NCBI GenBank assembly: GCA_963667375.1
Contig: OY763323.1
Span: forward strand, 62,001 to 126,000
Length of the DNA: 64,000 bases
Reading direction: 5' to 3'
From: G963556115 sp963667375
GTDB lineage: Bacteria; Planctomycetota; SZUA-567
A program made the position numbers and the translations under genes. A model generated the notes under the pieces. It saw nothing but the letters and a program-made list of their open reading frames with translations, was not told the DNA's origin and ran no database searches. Below, one piece after another: positions 52,858-61,802 of this stretch (the stretch's first letter is position 1; each line of letters opens with the position of its first letter).

Positions 52858-53811
52858 CTACCCCCGTTTCAGCCACTTCGGATAAAACCGTTCATCAAGC
52901 CGTGCCACCTCCTCCCGGCTCAGCACACCCCGCTGCGCCTGCAGATTCTCCCTGATCTGCTCCTCACAGCTTCCGGTCAGCACCGGAATATATCCCTGCT
53001 CCAGCAGCCAGCAGGCAACCACCAGATTCCCGGAAATACCCCTCTCCCGACCGATACCGCGGACAATAGCCACCGTCTCCCGGTTATATCCGCTCGCATA
53101 ACCCTCCGGTATATCCCGGTCCTCCCTGCCGAAACACCCCTGCAACAGCGGCGAATAGCAGATTATCCGCACCCCGTCCCGCCGGGCATAGTCCAGCAGC
53201 TCAAATGATGCCGGCACCTGCCGGGCGAAATCCGCCTCCAGCTGCGGCCAGAGCAGGCTCAGACGGGTCTGAACACAGCTGAACTGCTTCCAGCCTTTAC
53301 TGCGGGCGAGCATATTCGCCTTGGCCACCCTCCAGGCCATGACATTACTGATACCGATCTCACCTACCTTCCCCGCAGCTGCCAGCTCTGCGAAAGCCTC
53401 CATATACTCCTCCTGCGGCGTATCATAGTCATCAACATGCGCATATAACAGATCAATACGCTCAACCCCCAGACGCTGCAGACTCTTCTCCACCTCCTGT
53501 ACAATTACCTCACGCCGCAGGGACTGCTCCACCTCCTGATAGGCAAAGCCCAGCTTGGTCGCAATAAAGACATCATTATGCCCGCGACTCCGCACCCAGC
53601 GCCCCAGCAGCTGCTCACCTACAGGCTCCGGAAAGCCCGGAACCCAGGTCGCATACTTATTGGCTGTATCCAAAAAACGACCCTCGTGCTCATAATAAAT
53701 ATCGAGCAAGCGTAGTGAAGAATTTTCCTCGACCTTTATACCAAAATACATTGTGCCCAGACAGATCTCCGAAACCATAACCCCGCTTCTACCCAGTTCT
53801 ACCTTCTGCAT
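52858..53811 (-). CDS. Aldo-keto reductase
   Basis: 317-residue NAD(P)H-dependent oxidoreductase of the AKR fold. The tetrad is visible: Asp and Tyr in RFLDTANKYA, Lys in FIATKLGF and His in LLYAHVDDYDT. IGISNVMAWRV and the coenzyme-binding CYSPLLQGCFG are typical of yeast GCY-like/YajO-type members. The substrate is unknown. It points the same way as the TRAP genes but follows their terminator at 54006-54029, so it is separate. Confidence 0.9.
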   Translation of the reverse strand: MQKVELGRSGVMVSEICLGTMYFGIKVEENSSLRLLDIYYEHEGRFLDTANKYATWVPGFPEPVGEQLLGRWVRSRGHNDVFIATKLGFAYQEVEQSLRREVIVQEVEKSLQRLGVERIDLLYAHVDDYDTPQEEYMEAFAELAAAGKVGEIGISNVMAWRVAKANMLARSKGWKQFSCVQTRLSLLWPQLEADFARQVPASFELLDYARRDGVRIICYSPLLQGCFGREDRDIPEGYASGYNRETVAIVRGIGRERGISGNLVVACWLLEQGYIPVLTGSCEEQIRENLQAQRGVLSREEVARLDERFYPKWLKRG

Positions 53812-54005
53812 ACCGACCTCCTGTTATTCCCAGATACCAACACACTCAAACCAAAGCCCAACCTCACATCAACAAAGCACTTACACAAAATATATAAGTA
53901 ATTGCTCTTCCTGCGCTACTATTTTACTTCTCAAATACACATCTCATAACTCCCATTAACCACTACCCGGAGTAACTGTTTAATCGCTCCGCGCCAAAAA
54001 AAAGA

Positions 54006-54029
54006 GGTGCAGCCGCAACCGACTGCACC
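54006..54029 (-). terminator. Terminator of the TRAP operon
   Basis: GGTGCAG / CTGCACC form a 7-bp stem; the minus strand continues CTCTTTTTTTTGG. It lies 22 bases after the dctM stop. Confidence 0.75.
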
Positions 54030-54050
54030 CCCGGACACCTGCAACCCACC

Positions 54051-55349
54051 TTACTTGGTAAGATTGAAGATCAGATTCGGCAGCCAGGTACTGAAGGCTG
54101 GAATCAGCGTCACCAGCACCAGAATTATCACATTACAGACGATAAACGGCGCCGCCGCCTTGAATATTTTAAGAATCGGCATACCGCTGATCTTGTTGGC
54201 GGCATTGAGACACATGCCGATCGGGGGGGTAACCAGACCAACGGCGGTACCGACAATCATAATTGCACCGAGCTGCAGCGGACTGACCCCGAATTTACCG
54301 ACTATCGGCAACAGAATCGGACAGAGCAGTAATAGCGTAGGTACAACGTCAACAAAGGTTCCGATCAGCAGAATCAGCAGATCGATCAGGAGCAGTATCC
54401 AGATATAATTCATATCCAGGTTATTGAAGAAATCCTGAATAGCACTTGATACCCGCTCCATATTCAGAATCCAGGTAATCACCTTACAGGAACCGACGAT
54501 AAACATGATAGAGGCACACATCATGAATGACTTCTTGACCGAACTGACAATCTCTCTGAACTTGAGCTCCTTATAGAAGAACGCCCCTATCACCAGAGCA
54601 TAAAGACAGGCGATGCCGGCAGACTCACTCGCGGTAGCGATACCGAAGGAGACACAGACCACAATCACCGCCGGCATAATAATTGCAAACATGCCGTCAC
54701 GGGTGGTATCGATAACCTCCTGCCGGTCGAATTTACGCACGGGCGGGTGAAAATCATTCTTCTTGGAGATATACCAGACCAGAGCCAGCTGTGAAAGACC
54801 GATCATGATTCCGGGAATCACCCCGGCGAGAAAGAGCTTACCGACTGAGGCACCGGATACCATGGCATACATCAGCATCGGTACCGATGGCGGTATGATC
54901 ATACCCATAGTGGAGGACGCAACGGTGACACCGGCGGAGAAGCCCTTGGAGTATCCCTGTTTCTCCATATTCGGGATCAGAATGGAACCGATAGCCGAGG
55001 TATCGGCAACGGAGGAACCGGAGATACCGCCGAAGATCATACTTGCTACGACATTTACTTCACCCAGACCGCCCTTTATGGGGCGGACCAGCAGCAGACT
55101 GAAATCAATAATCCGCTTGGTAATGCCGCCGTGATTCATCAGTTCACCGGCTAGAATAAAGAGCGGCATGGCGATAAGCAGAAAACTGTTGGTACCGGAC
55201 CACACCTGCTTGGGGATTACATATAATTTTGCCGGATTGGAAATAAAGAAATAGACACTGGCAGCTCCCAGCAGCGAAAAAGCCAGAGGCACCCTGATCA
55301 TAACCAGCACCAGCATAGTTATAATCAACGCAATCAACGCAATACTCAT
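54051..55349 (-). CDS. dctM: TRAP transporter large permease (DctM type)
   Basis: 432 residues, about 12 hydrophobic segments, the sodium-coupled transport subunit of a TRAP system. Landmarks are PLFILAGELMNHGGITKRIIDF, the GGISGSSVADTSAIGSILIPNM substrate/ion region, and VGLVTPPIGMCLNAANKI near the end. It overlaps the DctQ gene by four bases (ATGA), showing translational coupling. Confidence 0.94.
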   Translation of the reverse strand: MSIALIALIITMLVLVMIRVPLAFSLLGAASVYFFISNPAKLYVIPKQVWSGTNSFLLIAMPLFILAGELMNHGGITKRIIDFSLLLVRPIKGGLGEVNVVASMIFGGISGSSVADTSAIGSILIPNMEKQGYSKGFSAGVTVASSTMGMIIPPSVPMLMYAMVSGASVGKLFLAGVIPGIMIGLSQLALVWYISKKNDFHPPVRKFDRQEVIDTTRDGMFAIIMPAVIVVCVSFGIATASESAGIACLYALVIGAFFYKELKFREIVSSVKKSFMMCASIMFIVGSCKVITWILNMERVSSAIQDFFNNLDMNYIWILLLIDLLILLIGTFVDVVPTLLLLCPILLPIVGKFGVSPLQLGAIMIVGTAVGLVTPPIGMCLNAANKISGMPILKIFKAAAPFIVCNVIILVLVTLIPAFSTWLPNLIFNLTK

Positions 55350-55999
55350 TTACCTTCCCTCTCTTTCTTGCTGCCCTTGATTATCAGTCTCTCAGTTCGG
55401 AAGTCACGGGCAATAGCAGCCTGTGCCTCTTTGCAGGCCTCTTCATCATACTCGGCCTTGTCATAACCGCAGTCAGGTTCCGCGATGTACATAAATTTAG
55501 ATAAAATATCCACAACGCAGTAAAAGATAGAGATCACACTTGAAACCGGCACCATATAATAAAAATACTTTATCTTGATATGCAGGGAAGGATTAGCGGT
55601 ATTACCGACCGCCTTGATCCACTTCAAACTGTATTTATACATTATCACCATGATCGCGATAATTATCAGATTAATCAGAACATCCAGAAACAGCTGCGTA
55701 CGCGGACCGAATTTTTCATAAAGAAACGGAATATCAATATGATCTTTTTCTCTGATCCCCAGAGCGATTCCCAGATAAGTTGTAGCGATAAAGATAAAGG
55801 TTATCGCCGCTTCAGAGGTCACAAATGTAACTCCGAAGAAGTAACGGAGAATAACTGTAAGCACCACCCCCAGAAACAGGAGCGAACCCAGCAACAGGCA
55901 GAGCATGGAGTAAATCCAGTCATTCAACCTGATAAAAAAGTTGAAGATCCGGTTTGGTAATCCATGCCTGACTCCGGCATTATTATTATTGTTCACCAC
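55346..55999 (-). CDS. dctQ: TRAP transporter small permease (DctQ type)
   Basis: 217 residues with four membrane segments (SMLCLLLGSLLFLGVVLTVI, AAITFIFIATTYLGIALGI, LDVLINLIIIAIMVIMYKY, YYMVPVSSVISIFYCVVDIL) and the REKDHIDI motif typical of DctQ, plus a longer than usual charged tail. Start choice: GTG at 55999 has GGAG six bases before it. An in-frame ATG at 56086 directly follows a strong stem-loop that would bury its ribosome site, and the 29 added residues do not look like DctQ. Confidence 0.88.
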   Translation of the reverse strand: MVNNNNNAGVRHGLPNRIFNFFIRLNDWIYSMLCLLLGSLLFLGVVLTVILRYFFGVTFVTSEAAITFIFIATTYLGIALGIREKDHIDIPFLYEKFGPRTQLFLDVLINLIIIAIMVIMYKYSLKWIKAVGNTANPSLHIKIKYFYYMVPVSSVISIFYCVVDILSKFMYIAEPDCGYDKAEYDEEACKEAQAAIARDFRTERLIIKGSKKEREGK

Positions 56000-56089
56000 G
56001 AAATACTCCAGATATGTGCCGCCAGAAAGACCCGCGGCAACGGACTTGCAGATACCGCCCGCAGGCAGTAATTTTTCTGTTCTCATAAA

Positions 56090-56122
56090 GGCAGCCCCTG
56101 AGTACAACTCCCAGGGGCTGCC
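56090..56122 (-). promoter_or_regulatory. Stem-loop between dctP and dctQ
   Basis: GGCAGCCCCTG (56090-56100) and CAGGGGCTGCC (56112-56122) pair perfectly over 11 bp. It lies 25 bases after the dctP stop, with only TTT after it. Such hairpins commonly protect binding-protein mRNA ends so that DctP is made in excess over the membrane subunits. Confidence 0.7.
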
Positions 56123-56146
56123 GCCCACAATTTTCAGAGCACAAAA

Positions 56147-57157
56147 CTACTTCATACCCTGGCTCTCTTCATACTTTTTAACGATTGACTGTACCTCGTC
56201 AAGGTCGGCCTTGGTGAAGTCACCGCGATCGATATACTTCTGATATACCGGCTTACACTTATCGGCAAACATCTTATACTGCTCAGGTGTAGGAACATAA
56301 ACCTCAACTCCGGCATCCTTGATCTCGTTGAGATACTTCTCGGTGGTATTGGCGCGGATACTGTTCTGAGTGTCGGTATAGATCCAGGCGCCATCGGTAA
56401 TAATCTTCTGATACTCTGGTTTCAGACCTTCAAACCACTCAAGATTGACGCAGAAAGGTTCAGGATTGAACATGTAATCCACCACCGTCAGATACTTCTG
56501 AACTTCATGGAACTTCATGGTTACAATGTTCATGAACGGATTTTCCTGACCGTCAGCCACACCGGTCTTGAGCGCCATATAGGTTTCGGCATAAGCGATA
56601 GACACTGGATTGCCGCCTACAGCCTCCATAGACATAATAATAGCATCCACCGGCGGAGTACGCATCTTCAGACCCTTCATATCATCAGGAGTCTTGATCG
56701 GACGGACGTTATTGGTGTAATTTCTGGAGCCGGCATCACCGGTAGCAAGAATCTTTATGTTGTTCGCTTCGGCACTCTTCTCGATCTTCTTGCCGATATC
56801 ACTCTTGGCTACCGCCATCAGCGCACCCTGATCAGGATAGATGAACGGCATCAGATAGAGATTGAGCATCGGGGTGATCGCATCAAATACTCCGCCGAGA
56901 TAGCCTTCGATCTCACCGAGTTTGAGTGATTCGAGCATTTCCGCTTCCTTACCGAGCTGTCCGGAAGGGAAGATCTGCACCTCGATTGCACCCTTGGATT
57001 TGTCTTCGACATACTTTCTGAATGCTTCAGCGGCCTGGTGTCTGCTGGTATCAGTAGGCATAGAGTGACCTATCTTCATTGTCACCTCGGCTGCGGATGA
57101 GATACCGGCAAAAAGCGCCACCATAAGAACAAGCAACATAAATTTCTTCATTTGCAA
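56147..57157 (-). CDS. dctP: TRAP solute-binding protein (DctP type), copy 2
   Basis: 336 residues with signal peptide (MKKFMLLVLMVALFAGISSA-AEV). Family features: KIGHSMPTDTSRHQAAEAF, IQVFPSGQLGKEAEMLE, the carboxylate-binding Arg in DMKGLKMRTPPVD, and NPVSIAYAETYMALKTGVADGQENPF. It is very similar along its whole length to the DctP gene just upstream (57504-58511). The ligand is unknown; TRAP systems mostly take up carboxylates such as sugar acids. Confidence 0.93.
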   Translation of the reverse strand: MQMKKFMLLVLMVALFAGISSAAEVTMKIGHSMPTDTSRHQAAEAFRKYVEDKSKGAIEVQIFPSGQLGKEAEMLESLKLGEIEGYLGGVFDAITPMLNLYLMPFIYPDQGALMAVAKSDIGKKIEKSAEANNIKILATGDAGSRNYTNNVRPIKTPDDMKGLKMRTPPVDAIIMSMEAVGGNPVSIAYAETYMALKTGVADGQENPFMNIVTMKFHEVQKYLTVVDYMFNPEPFCVNLEWFEGLKPEYQKIITDGAWIYTDTQNSIRANTTEKYLNEIKDAGVEVYVPTPEQYKMFADKCKPVYQKYIDRGDFTKADLDEVQSIVKKYEESQGMK

Positions 57158-57503
57158 TTACTCCATAATATAAGACCAAAACATAACTTGCAACACACAT
57201 GAGCACAACCGGAGTCGTACCATACAAATAAGATACATCTCGTTAACACGATTCAATTACATACACACAGCTAAACCTGGAACTTCTTTTTCGAATATCT
57301 TCTGAGGACAGAATACCGGCAACTGCGGATTCACCGCGGAAAACAGAAAAAAAGCCTCCTTCACTTATACTCTGTATTCCCTGCCTATATTCCCTGCCTT
57401 TAAAACCGGCTGCGATCAGATCGTACCACCTGTATACCGGTGGTTTCAATAACCGTATCCCTGCCCTGCCGCATGTAACTTTTCAGCAGACTCCGGCTCC
57501 CGG
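57158..57503. other. 346-base spacer between the two dctP genes
   Basis: No gene, terminator with T-run or clear promoter was recognised. Its length suggests the second dctP could have its own promoter, but none is evident. Confidence 0.4.
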
Positions 57504-58511
57504 TTACTTACCCTTCTCAGCCTGATATTTGGCGACAATCGCCTTGACCTCATCTAGATCCGCCTTGGTGAAATCACCACGCTCAATATACTTCTGATAG
57601 ACCGGCTTACACTTATCAGCAAACTGCTGGTACTCTTCAGGAGTAGGATAATAGACTTCAACCCCGGCGTCCTTGATCTCATTGAGGTACATATCGGAGG
57701 TATTGGCACGCATGGCATTCTGCTCACTGGTGTAGAGTTCGGCGCCATCACGGATTATCTGCTGATACTCGGGCTTGAGCCCGTTAAACCAGTCAGGATT
57801 GACACAGAAAGGTTCGGGATTAAACATATAGTGCACCACAGTCATATACTTCTGGACCTCATGAAACTTCATAGTCACGATATTCATAAACGGATTCTCT
57901 TCACCGTCGGCCACACCGGTCTTGAGCGCCATATAGGTCTCGGCATAAGCGATAGACACCGGGTTGCCGCCTACAGCCTCCATAGACATAATGATAGCAT
58001 CAATTGGAGGAGTACGCATCTTGAGCCCCTGCATATCGGCCGGAGTCTTTATCGGACGCACATTATTGGTATAATTACGTGATCCGGCATCACCGGTAGC
58101 AAGAATCATCACCCCGTTATCCAGTGCACTCTCCTCAATACGCTTGCCGATATCGCTCTTGGTAACAGCGATCAGCGCACCCTGATCCGGGAAGATAAAC
58201 GGCATCAGATAGAGGTTGAGCATTGGAGAAAGCGCATCATAGATACCGCCGACATAACCCTCAATCTCACCGAGTTTGAGTGCCTCCACCAGTTCAGCTT
58301 CACGTCCGAGCTGGCTTGACGGAAAGACCTGCACCTCGATCTCGCCTTTAGACGTTTTCTCTACATAATCCTTGAAGATCAGACAAGCCTTCTGCCGGCT
58401 GGAATCAGGCGGCATGCAGTGCCCGATTTTCATGGTAACTTCAGCTGCAGATACCGGCAAAACAGCAACAAACAACACAACCATCAAGGCTGCAAACAAC
58501 AACCTCTTCAT
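57504..58511 (-). CDS. dctP: TRAP solute-binding protein (DctP type), copy 1
   Basis: 335 residues with signal peptide (LLFAALMVVLFVAVLPVSA-AEV). It shares with copy 2 the motifs VTMKIGHxMP, GLKMRTPP, GGNPVSIAYAETYMALKTGV and NPEPFCVN, and differs mainly at surface positions and in the C-terminal 60 residues. Both copies keep the conserved Arg and the ligand-pocket stretch, so they probably bind similar acids with different affinity. AGGAGGTAGTGTT precedes the ATG. Confidence 0.93.
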   Translation of the reverse strand: MKRLLFAALMVVLFVAVLPVSAAEVTMKIGHCMPPDSSRQKACLIFKDYVEKTSKGEIEVQVFPSSQLGREAELVEALKLGEIEGYVGGIYDALSPMLNLYLMPFIFPDQGALIAVTKSDIGKRIEESALDNGVMILATGDAGSRNYTNNVRPIKTPADMQGLKMRTPPIDAIIMSMEAVGGNPVSIAYAETYMALKTGVADGEENPFMNIVTMKFHEVQKYMTVVHYMFNPEPFCVNPDWFNGLKPEYQQIIRDGAELYTSEQNAMRANTSDMYLNEIKDAGVEVYYPTPEEYQQFADKCKPVYQKYIERGDFTKADLDEVKAIVAKYQAEKGK

Positions 58512-58715
58512 AACACTACCTCCTTACTTAAAATTTCAAAACCGTGCCCAGCACGGTAAAACGGCACGCACCGCCGCTAAAATTCTATTCACCCGCTTCT
58601 CAGGCGTATTAGAGCACCGCTACCACCGCCCGGCCTTCCTCACACCTTCCGCCGCATTCCGCAGTTCCTTCCTGATACCCGCCGCAGAATGAGTGGCAGC
58701 AATATGCAAATGCTC

Positions 58716-59888
58716 CTAATACTTGCCGTAATCCTTCCAGGTCTGCCACATTGCCCAGTAATTCTCCGCCGGCACCTCCTGCTGGATATTATGTACCGGT
58801 ACAAAGACATAACCGCCTCCGGGCGCGAGAATATCCAGTGTCCGCTTCACCTCGTCAGACACTTCACCCGGTGTACCACGGGAGAGAATACTCTGCGTAT
58901 CCACGCCCCCGCCCCAGAATATCAGTTCCTTACCGAATTCCCGTTTCAGTTCGGCCAGATCCATCCCGCGGGCGCTATACTGCAAAGGATTGAGGATATC
59001 CACACCGCAGTCAATAAAATCAGGAATTACCGGCATAATCGCCCCGCAGGAATGAAAGAAGACCTTGATCCAGGGCAGCTTCTTCTTGATAAATCCAATA
59101 TACCGCTTCATCTCCGGAAACACCAGTTCCCGCAGCATAGCCGGAGAAACCAGTGTCGACTGCTGCGTTCCAAGGTCGTCACACTCCGCAACCACCAGAA
59201 AACGCTCCTGCAGACCGCGTTCAATAATATAATCCCCGAAAATATCCCAGTACTGTATCTTATGATCTGCCAGGCGGGCGAAAGCCTCTCTTGCCGCCGC
59301 CGGATCCTCGGCCAGATCCATATATCCATTTTCATAACCCCGCAGCCGCAGCAGCATCTCGGTAAGTCCGGCGCACATTCTATCCGCAATCAACGCCGTA
59401 TCCGCACTCTTACTTACCTGCCGGTCAAAGAGCGCATACAGCTCAGCGCGATTCCCGGAAAGATCAGGCAGTCCCAGCTTATCGGTACAGTCTTCGAGCA
59501 TATCATACCCGCCCAGCGGATAAGAGGTCTGATTGAAGTAAAAATCCTTGCCCCGCACCAGCTCCCAGCTGCAGTTATACGCATCAACAAAGCTCTCGGT
59601 TCCACCACTGCTGGTGGCACACTCTGGATAATCGGCTACCCGCTTAGCTCCTACCCGCCGCACATCAACCTCCAGACTCTGCAGCACCGGCTCAGGCGGG
59701 ATAATAATCTGCTGCACCACATCGACCACCTCGCCGGGGTCATAGCAGCCGGAAAGTCCGCGAAAACTCATAATCCGTTCAAAACTAACGCCGGAGATAC
59801 TGGTAACTGTCGTTCCTGCCAGATCATACGGAACATGATCAGCTTCCTGATGCTCAAGTGTCAGACGCATACGCTCAAGTGAATTCAT
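58716..59888 (-). CDS. URO-D-family protein (HemE/MtaA-like fold), not haem synthesis
   Basis: 390 residues of the uroporphyrinogen decarboxylase-like superfamily. Family landmarks are VPYDLAGTTVTSISG, IGFIKKKLPWIKVFFHSCGAI, DILNPLQYSARGMD, FWGGGVDTQSIL and GGGYVFVPVHNIQQEVPAEN. The HSCG segment resembles the zinc-binding His-x-Cys of corrinoid methyltransferases (MtaA type). Its place at the head of a TRAP operon fits a catabolic or methyl-transfer role on the imported compound rather than haem synthesis. GAGGGCAACA precedes the ATG. Confidence 0.85.
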   Translation of the reverse strand: MNSLERMRLTLEHQEADHVPYDLAGTTVTSISGVSFERIMSFRGLSGCYDPGEVVDVVQQIIIPPEPVLQSLEVDVRRVGAKRVADYPECATSSGGTESFVDAYNCSWELVRGKDFYFNQTSYPLGGYDMLEDCTDKLGLPDLSGNRAELYALFDRQVSKSADTALIADRMCAGLTEMLLRLRGYENGYMDLAEDPAAAREAFARLADHKIQYWDIFGDYIIERGLQERFLVVAECDDLGTQQSTLVSPAMLRELVFPEMKRYIGFIKKKLPWIKVFFHSCGAIMPVIPDFIDCGVDILNPLQYSARGMDLAELKREFGKELIFWGGGVDTQSILSRGTPGEVSDEVKRTLDILAPGGGYVFVPVHNIQQEVPAENYWAMWQTWKDYGKY

Positions 59889-60739
59889 TGTTGCCCTCGT
59901 CTCAGTCTAATCCACATTATGAAACACCGTTCCCACTATATGCTAAAAAAATATCCCACAGGAACGACATACAAAACAGGGATAATAACAATTATTAGTA
60001 ATAGGAAAAATACCGGTACAAACATCAGTATTTCAGCGACATGTTATTCATATATGAACGCCTAAGTTCTGATATAAACAGTTTACCCGTTAAAATCACT
60101 TAGTCAACTTATTATAAAGTTTTTTTTGAAAATTAATAGCTCAAAAATATTAGCGACACCAACTCTGCGATATAATCTGCGCAATGATAAAGTTCACCAA
60201 TACACCCCGCCACTGCCAGACACCAATATCGTACCGCCACCATAACCGGGGTAGAATCCGGCAGCCTACTCTTACTCAGAGCTTTCTCGCCGCCGCGCCA
60301 TAAAGCGCGCTCAAGCTGCCATAAGCCCGGAGGAACAGCCCAGCCAGCCGCTATATCATTATATAGCAGTCCCACCTGCTGCAGCCAGTAAAGCAAGTAC
60401 CAACAGTAAAGAACGGTCAGACCCGCCCCTGCAGTCTCCGCCTCCGGCGGACACCTGACCGGACGACCGACCTGCACACTGCCGCTGCCGACAGACACAG
60501 CTAACTCTCTAAAGCCGCCCTGATATACGAAAACTGAGTACCTCTCCAGCTGAACGGAAAGGTACCCAATCCTGTTTCTGTGTGGTTAGGGTAATACTAC
60601 AACACACCTGCGGCAAGACCGCAGCAGCAACACTGAAACAATTTACTACTAGGAGAGTTGCGGCGCCCCGACGGGTATATAATCGGGTTGTGCGGGACGC
60701 CGCGTTTTTTGCGTTCTGGATAATATCCACAACTCAATA
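59889..60739. other. 851-base intergenic region between TRAP and sugar ABC clusters
   Basis: No convincing gene. A minus-strand frame at 60133-60498 begins with GTG and lacks a good ribosome site. There is an inverted repeat CGTTCC ... GGAACG (about 59929-59966) close to the URO-D promoter side, and a large hairpin at 60660-60703. Confidence 0.45.
60660..60710 (+). terminator. GC-rich hairpin with T-run on the + strand
   Basis: GCGGCG-c-CCCG (60660-60670) pairs with CGGG-a-CGCCGC (60693-60703), followed by GTTTTTT. The T-run is on the + side although the nearest gene (the binding protein, stop at 60740) ends on the minus strand. It may mark a small + strand RNA or simply stabilise the binding-protein mRNA. 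Confidence 0.5.
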
Positions 60740-61678
60740 TTAGTATTTGCGGTCGCCGATTACCTTGGCTGCAACTTCCATTGGGAATACGCCTTCTTCA
60801 ACAACCAGCTTCTTTGGAAGTTTTTCGCCGGCACGGTAAGCATCGATAGCATCAAACAGTGCAGGTCCGAGAAGTGGGTTACATTCAACTGTACAGTTGA
60901 GTTTACCGGCAACCATTGCTTCAAACGCACCCTTTACGCCGTCGATAGAGACGATAACAATATCCTGTGAAGGCTTGAGACCTGCTTCTTCGATAGCCTG
61001 GATAGCACCGATAGCCATATCGTCATTGTGAGCGAAGACAGCGTCAACGTTATCATAAACCTTGAGCAGAGCTTCCATAACCTCTTTACCCTTTGAACGG
61101 CGGAAATCACCACTCTGAGAAGCGATAATCTTCATGCCGGGTTCATTGGCGATAGTATCAGCAAAACCCTTCTTACGGTCAATAGCTGCAGATGAACCAG
61201 GTGTTCCCTGAAGTTCGATAATGTTGGCCTTGCCGCCGGTCTTCTCAATCAGCCACTTTGCAGCATTGATAGCTTCAAGTACGAAATCACCGGCAACGAG
61301 GGTTACATACAGTGAATCATCATCAACCTTGATTGAACGGTCAGCGAGAAATACTGGAATATTAGCTCTCTTGGCAGCCTTCAGTACAGGTTCCCAACCG
61401 GTTTCAACTACAGGAGCGAGGATAATAGCATCTACCTTCTGAGCCACAAAAGCACGAAGAGCCTTGATCTGGTTGGCCTGTTTTCCCTGACCGTCTGAGA
61501 ACTTCAGATTGATGCCGCGTTCCTGAGCTGTAGATTTTACAGATTCGGTCTCAGCCACACGCCATGAACTTTCAGCACCGATCTGCGCGAAACCAACAGT
61601 AAGAGGTTTAGCATAGGATACAGTACAGGTTAGAAGAACTGCAAGACCAACTGCAAGTGTTTTGAAAAAACTTCTCAT
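60740..61678 (-). CDS. ytfQ: Periplasmic sugar-binding protein (YtfQ/galactofuranose type)
   Basis: 312 residues with signal peptide (about 1-23, cleavage near SYA-KPL). The mature protein follows E. coli YtfQ closely: TVGFAQIGAESSWRVAETES, LAPVVETGWEPVLKAAK, FLADRSIKVDDDSLYVT, ELQGTPGSSAAIDRKKGF, SQSGDFRRSKGKEVMEALL and YAHNDDM-like FAHNDDMAIGAIQAIEEAGLK. YtfQ binds galactofuranose and related furanoses. AAGGAGTATTAATT precedes the ATG. Last gene of the importer, in contrast to the E. coli order, where it is first. Confidence 0.9.
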   Translation of the reverse strand: MRSFFKTLAVGLAVLLTCTVSYAKPLTVGFAQIGAESSWRVAETESVKSTAQERGINLKFSDGQGKQANQIKALRAFVAQKVDAIILAPVVETGWEPVLKAAKRANIPVFLADRSIKVDDDSLYVTLVAGDFVLEAINAAKWLIEKTGGKANIIELQGTPGSSAAIDRKKGFADTIANEPGMKIIASQSGDFRRSKGKEVMEALLKVYDNVDAVFAHNDDMAIGAIQAIEEAGLKPSQDIVIVSIDGVKGAFEAMVAGKLNCTVECNPLLGPALFDAIDAYRAGEKLPKKLVVEEGVFPMEVAAKVIGDRKY

Positions 61679-61802
61679 AATTAATACTCCTTAAAAATAA
61701 TACAAACAATGACAACCAAAATAATCCACCAATTGGGATAACACTATATGTTACTGAACATCACACGTATTTATTTGAAATCAGGAAGCCTAGTCTTCGG
61801 CA

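Noticed and set aside
60133..60498. Minus-strand frame of 121 codons with hydrophobic stretches
   Set aside because: GTG start without a clear ribosome site, no family resemblance; the AT/GC pattern does not look coding.
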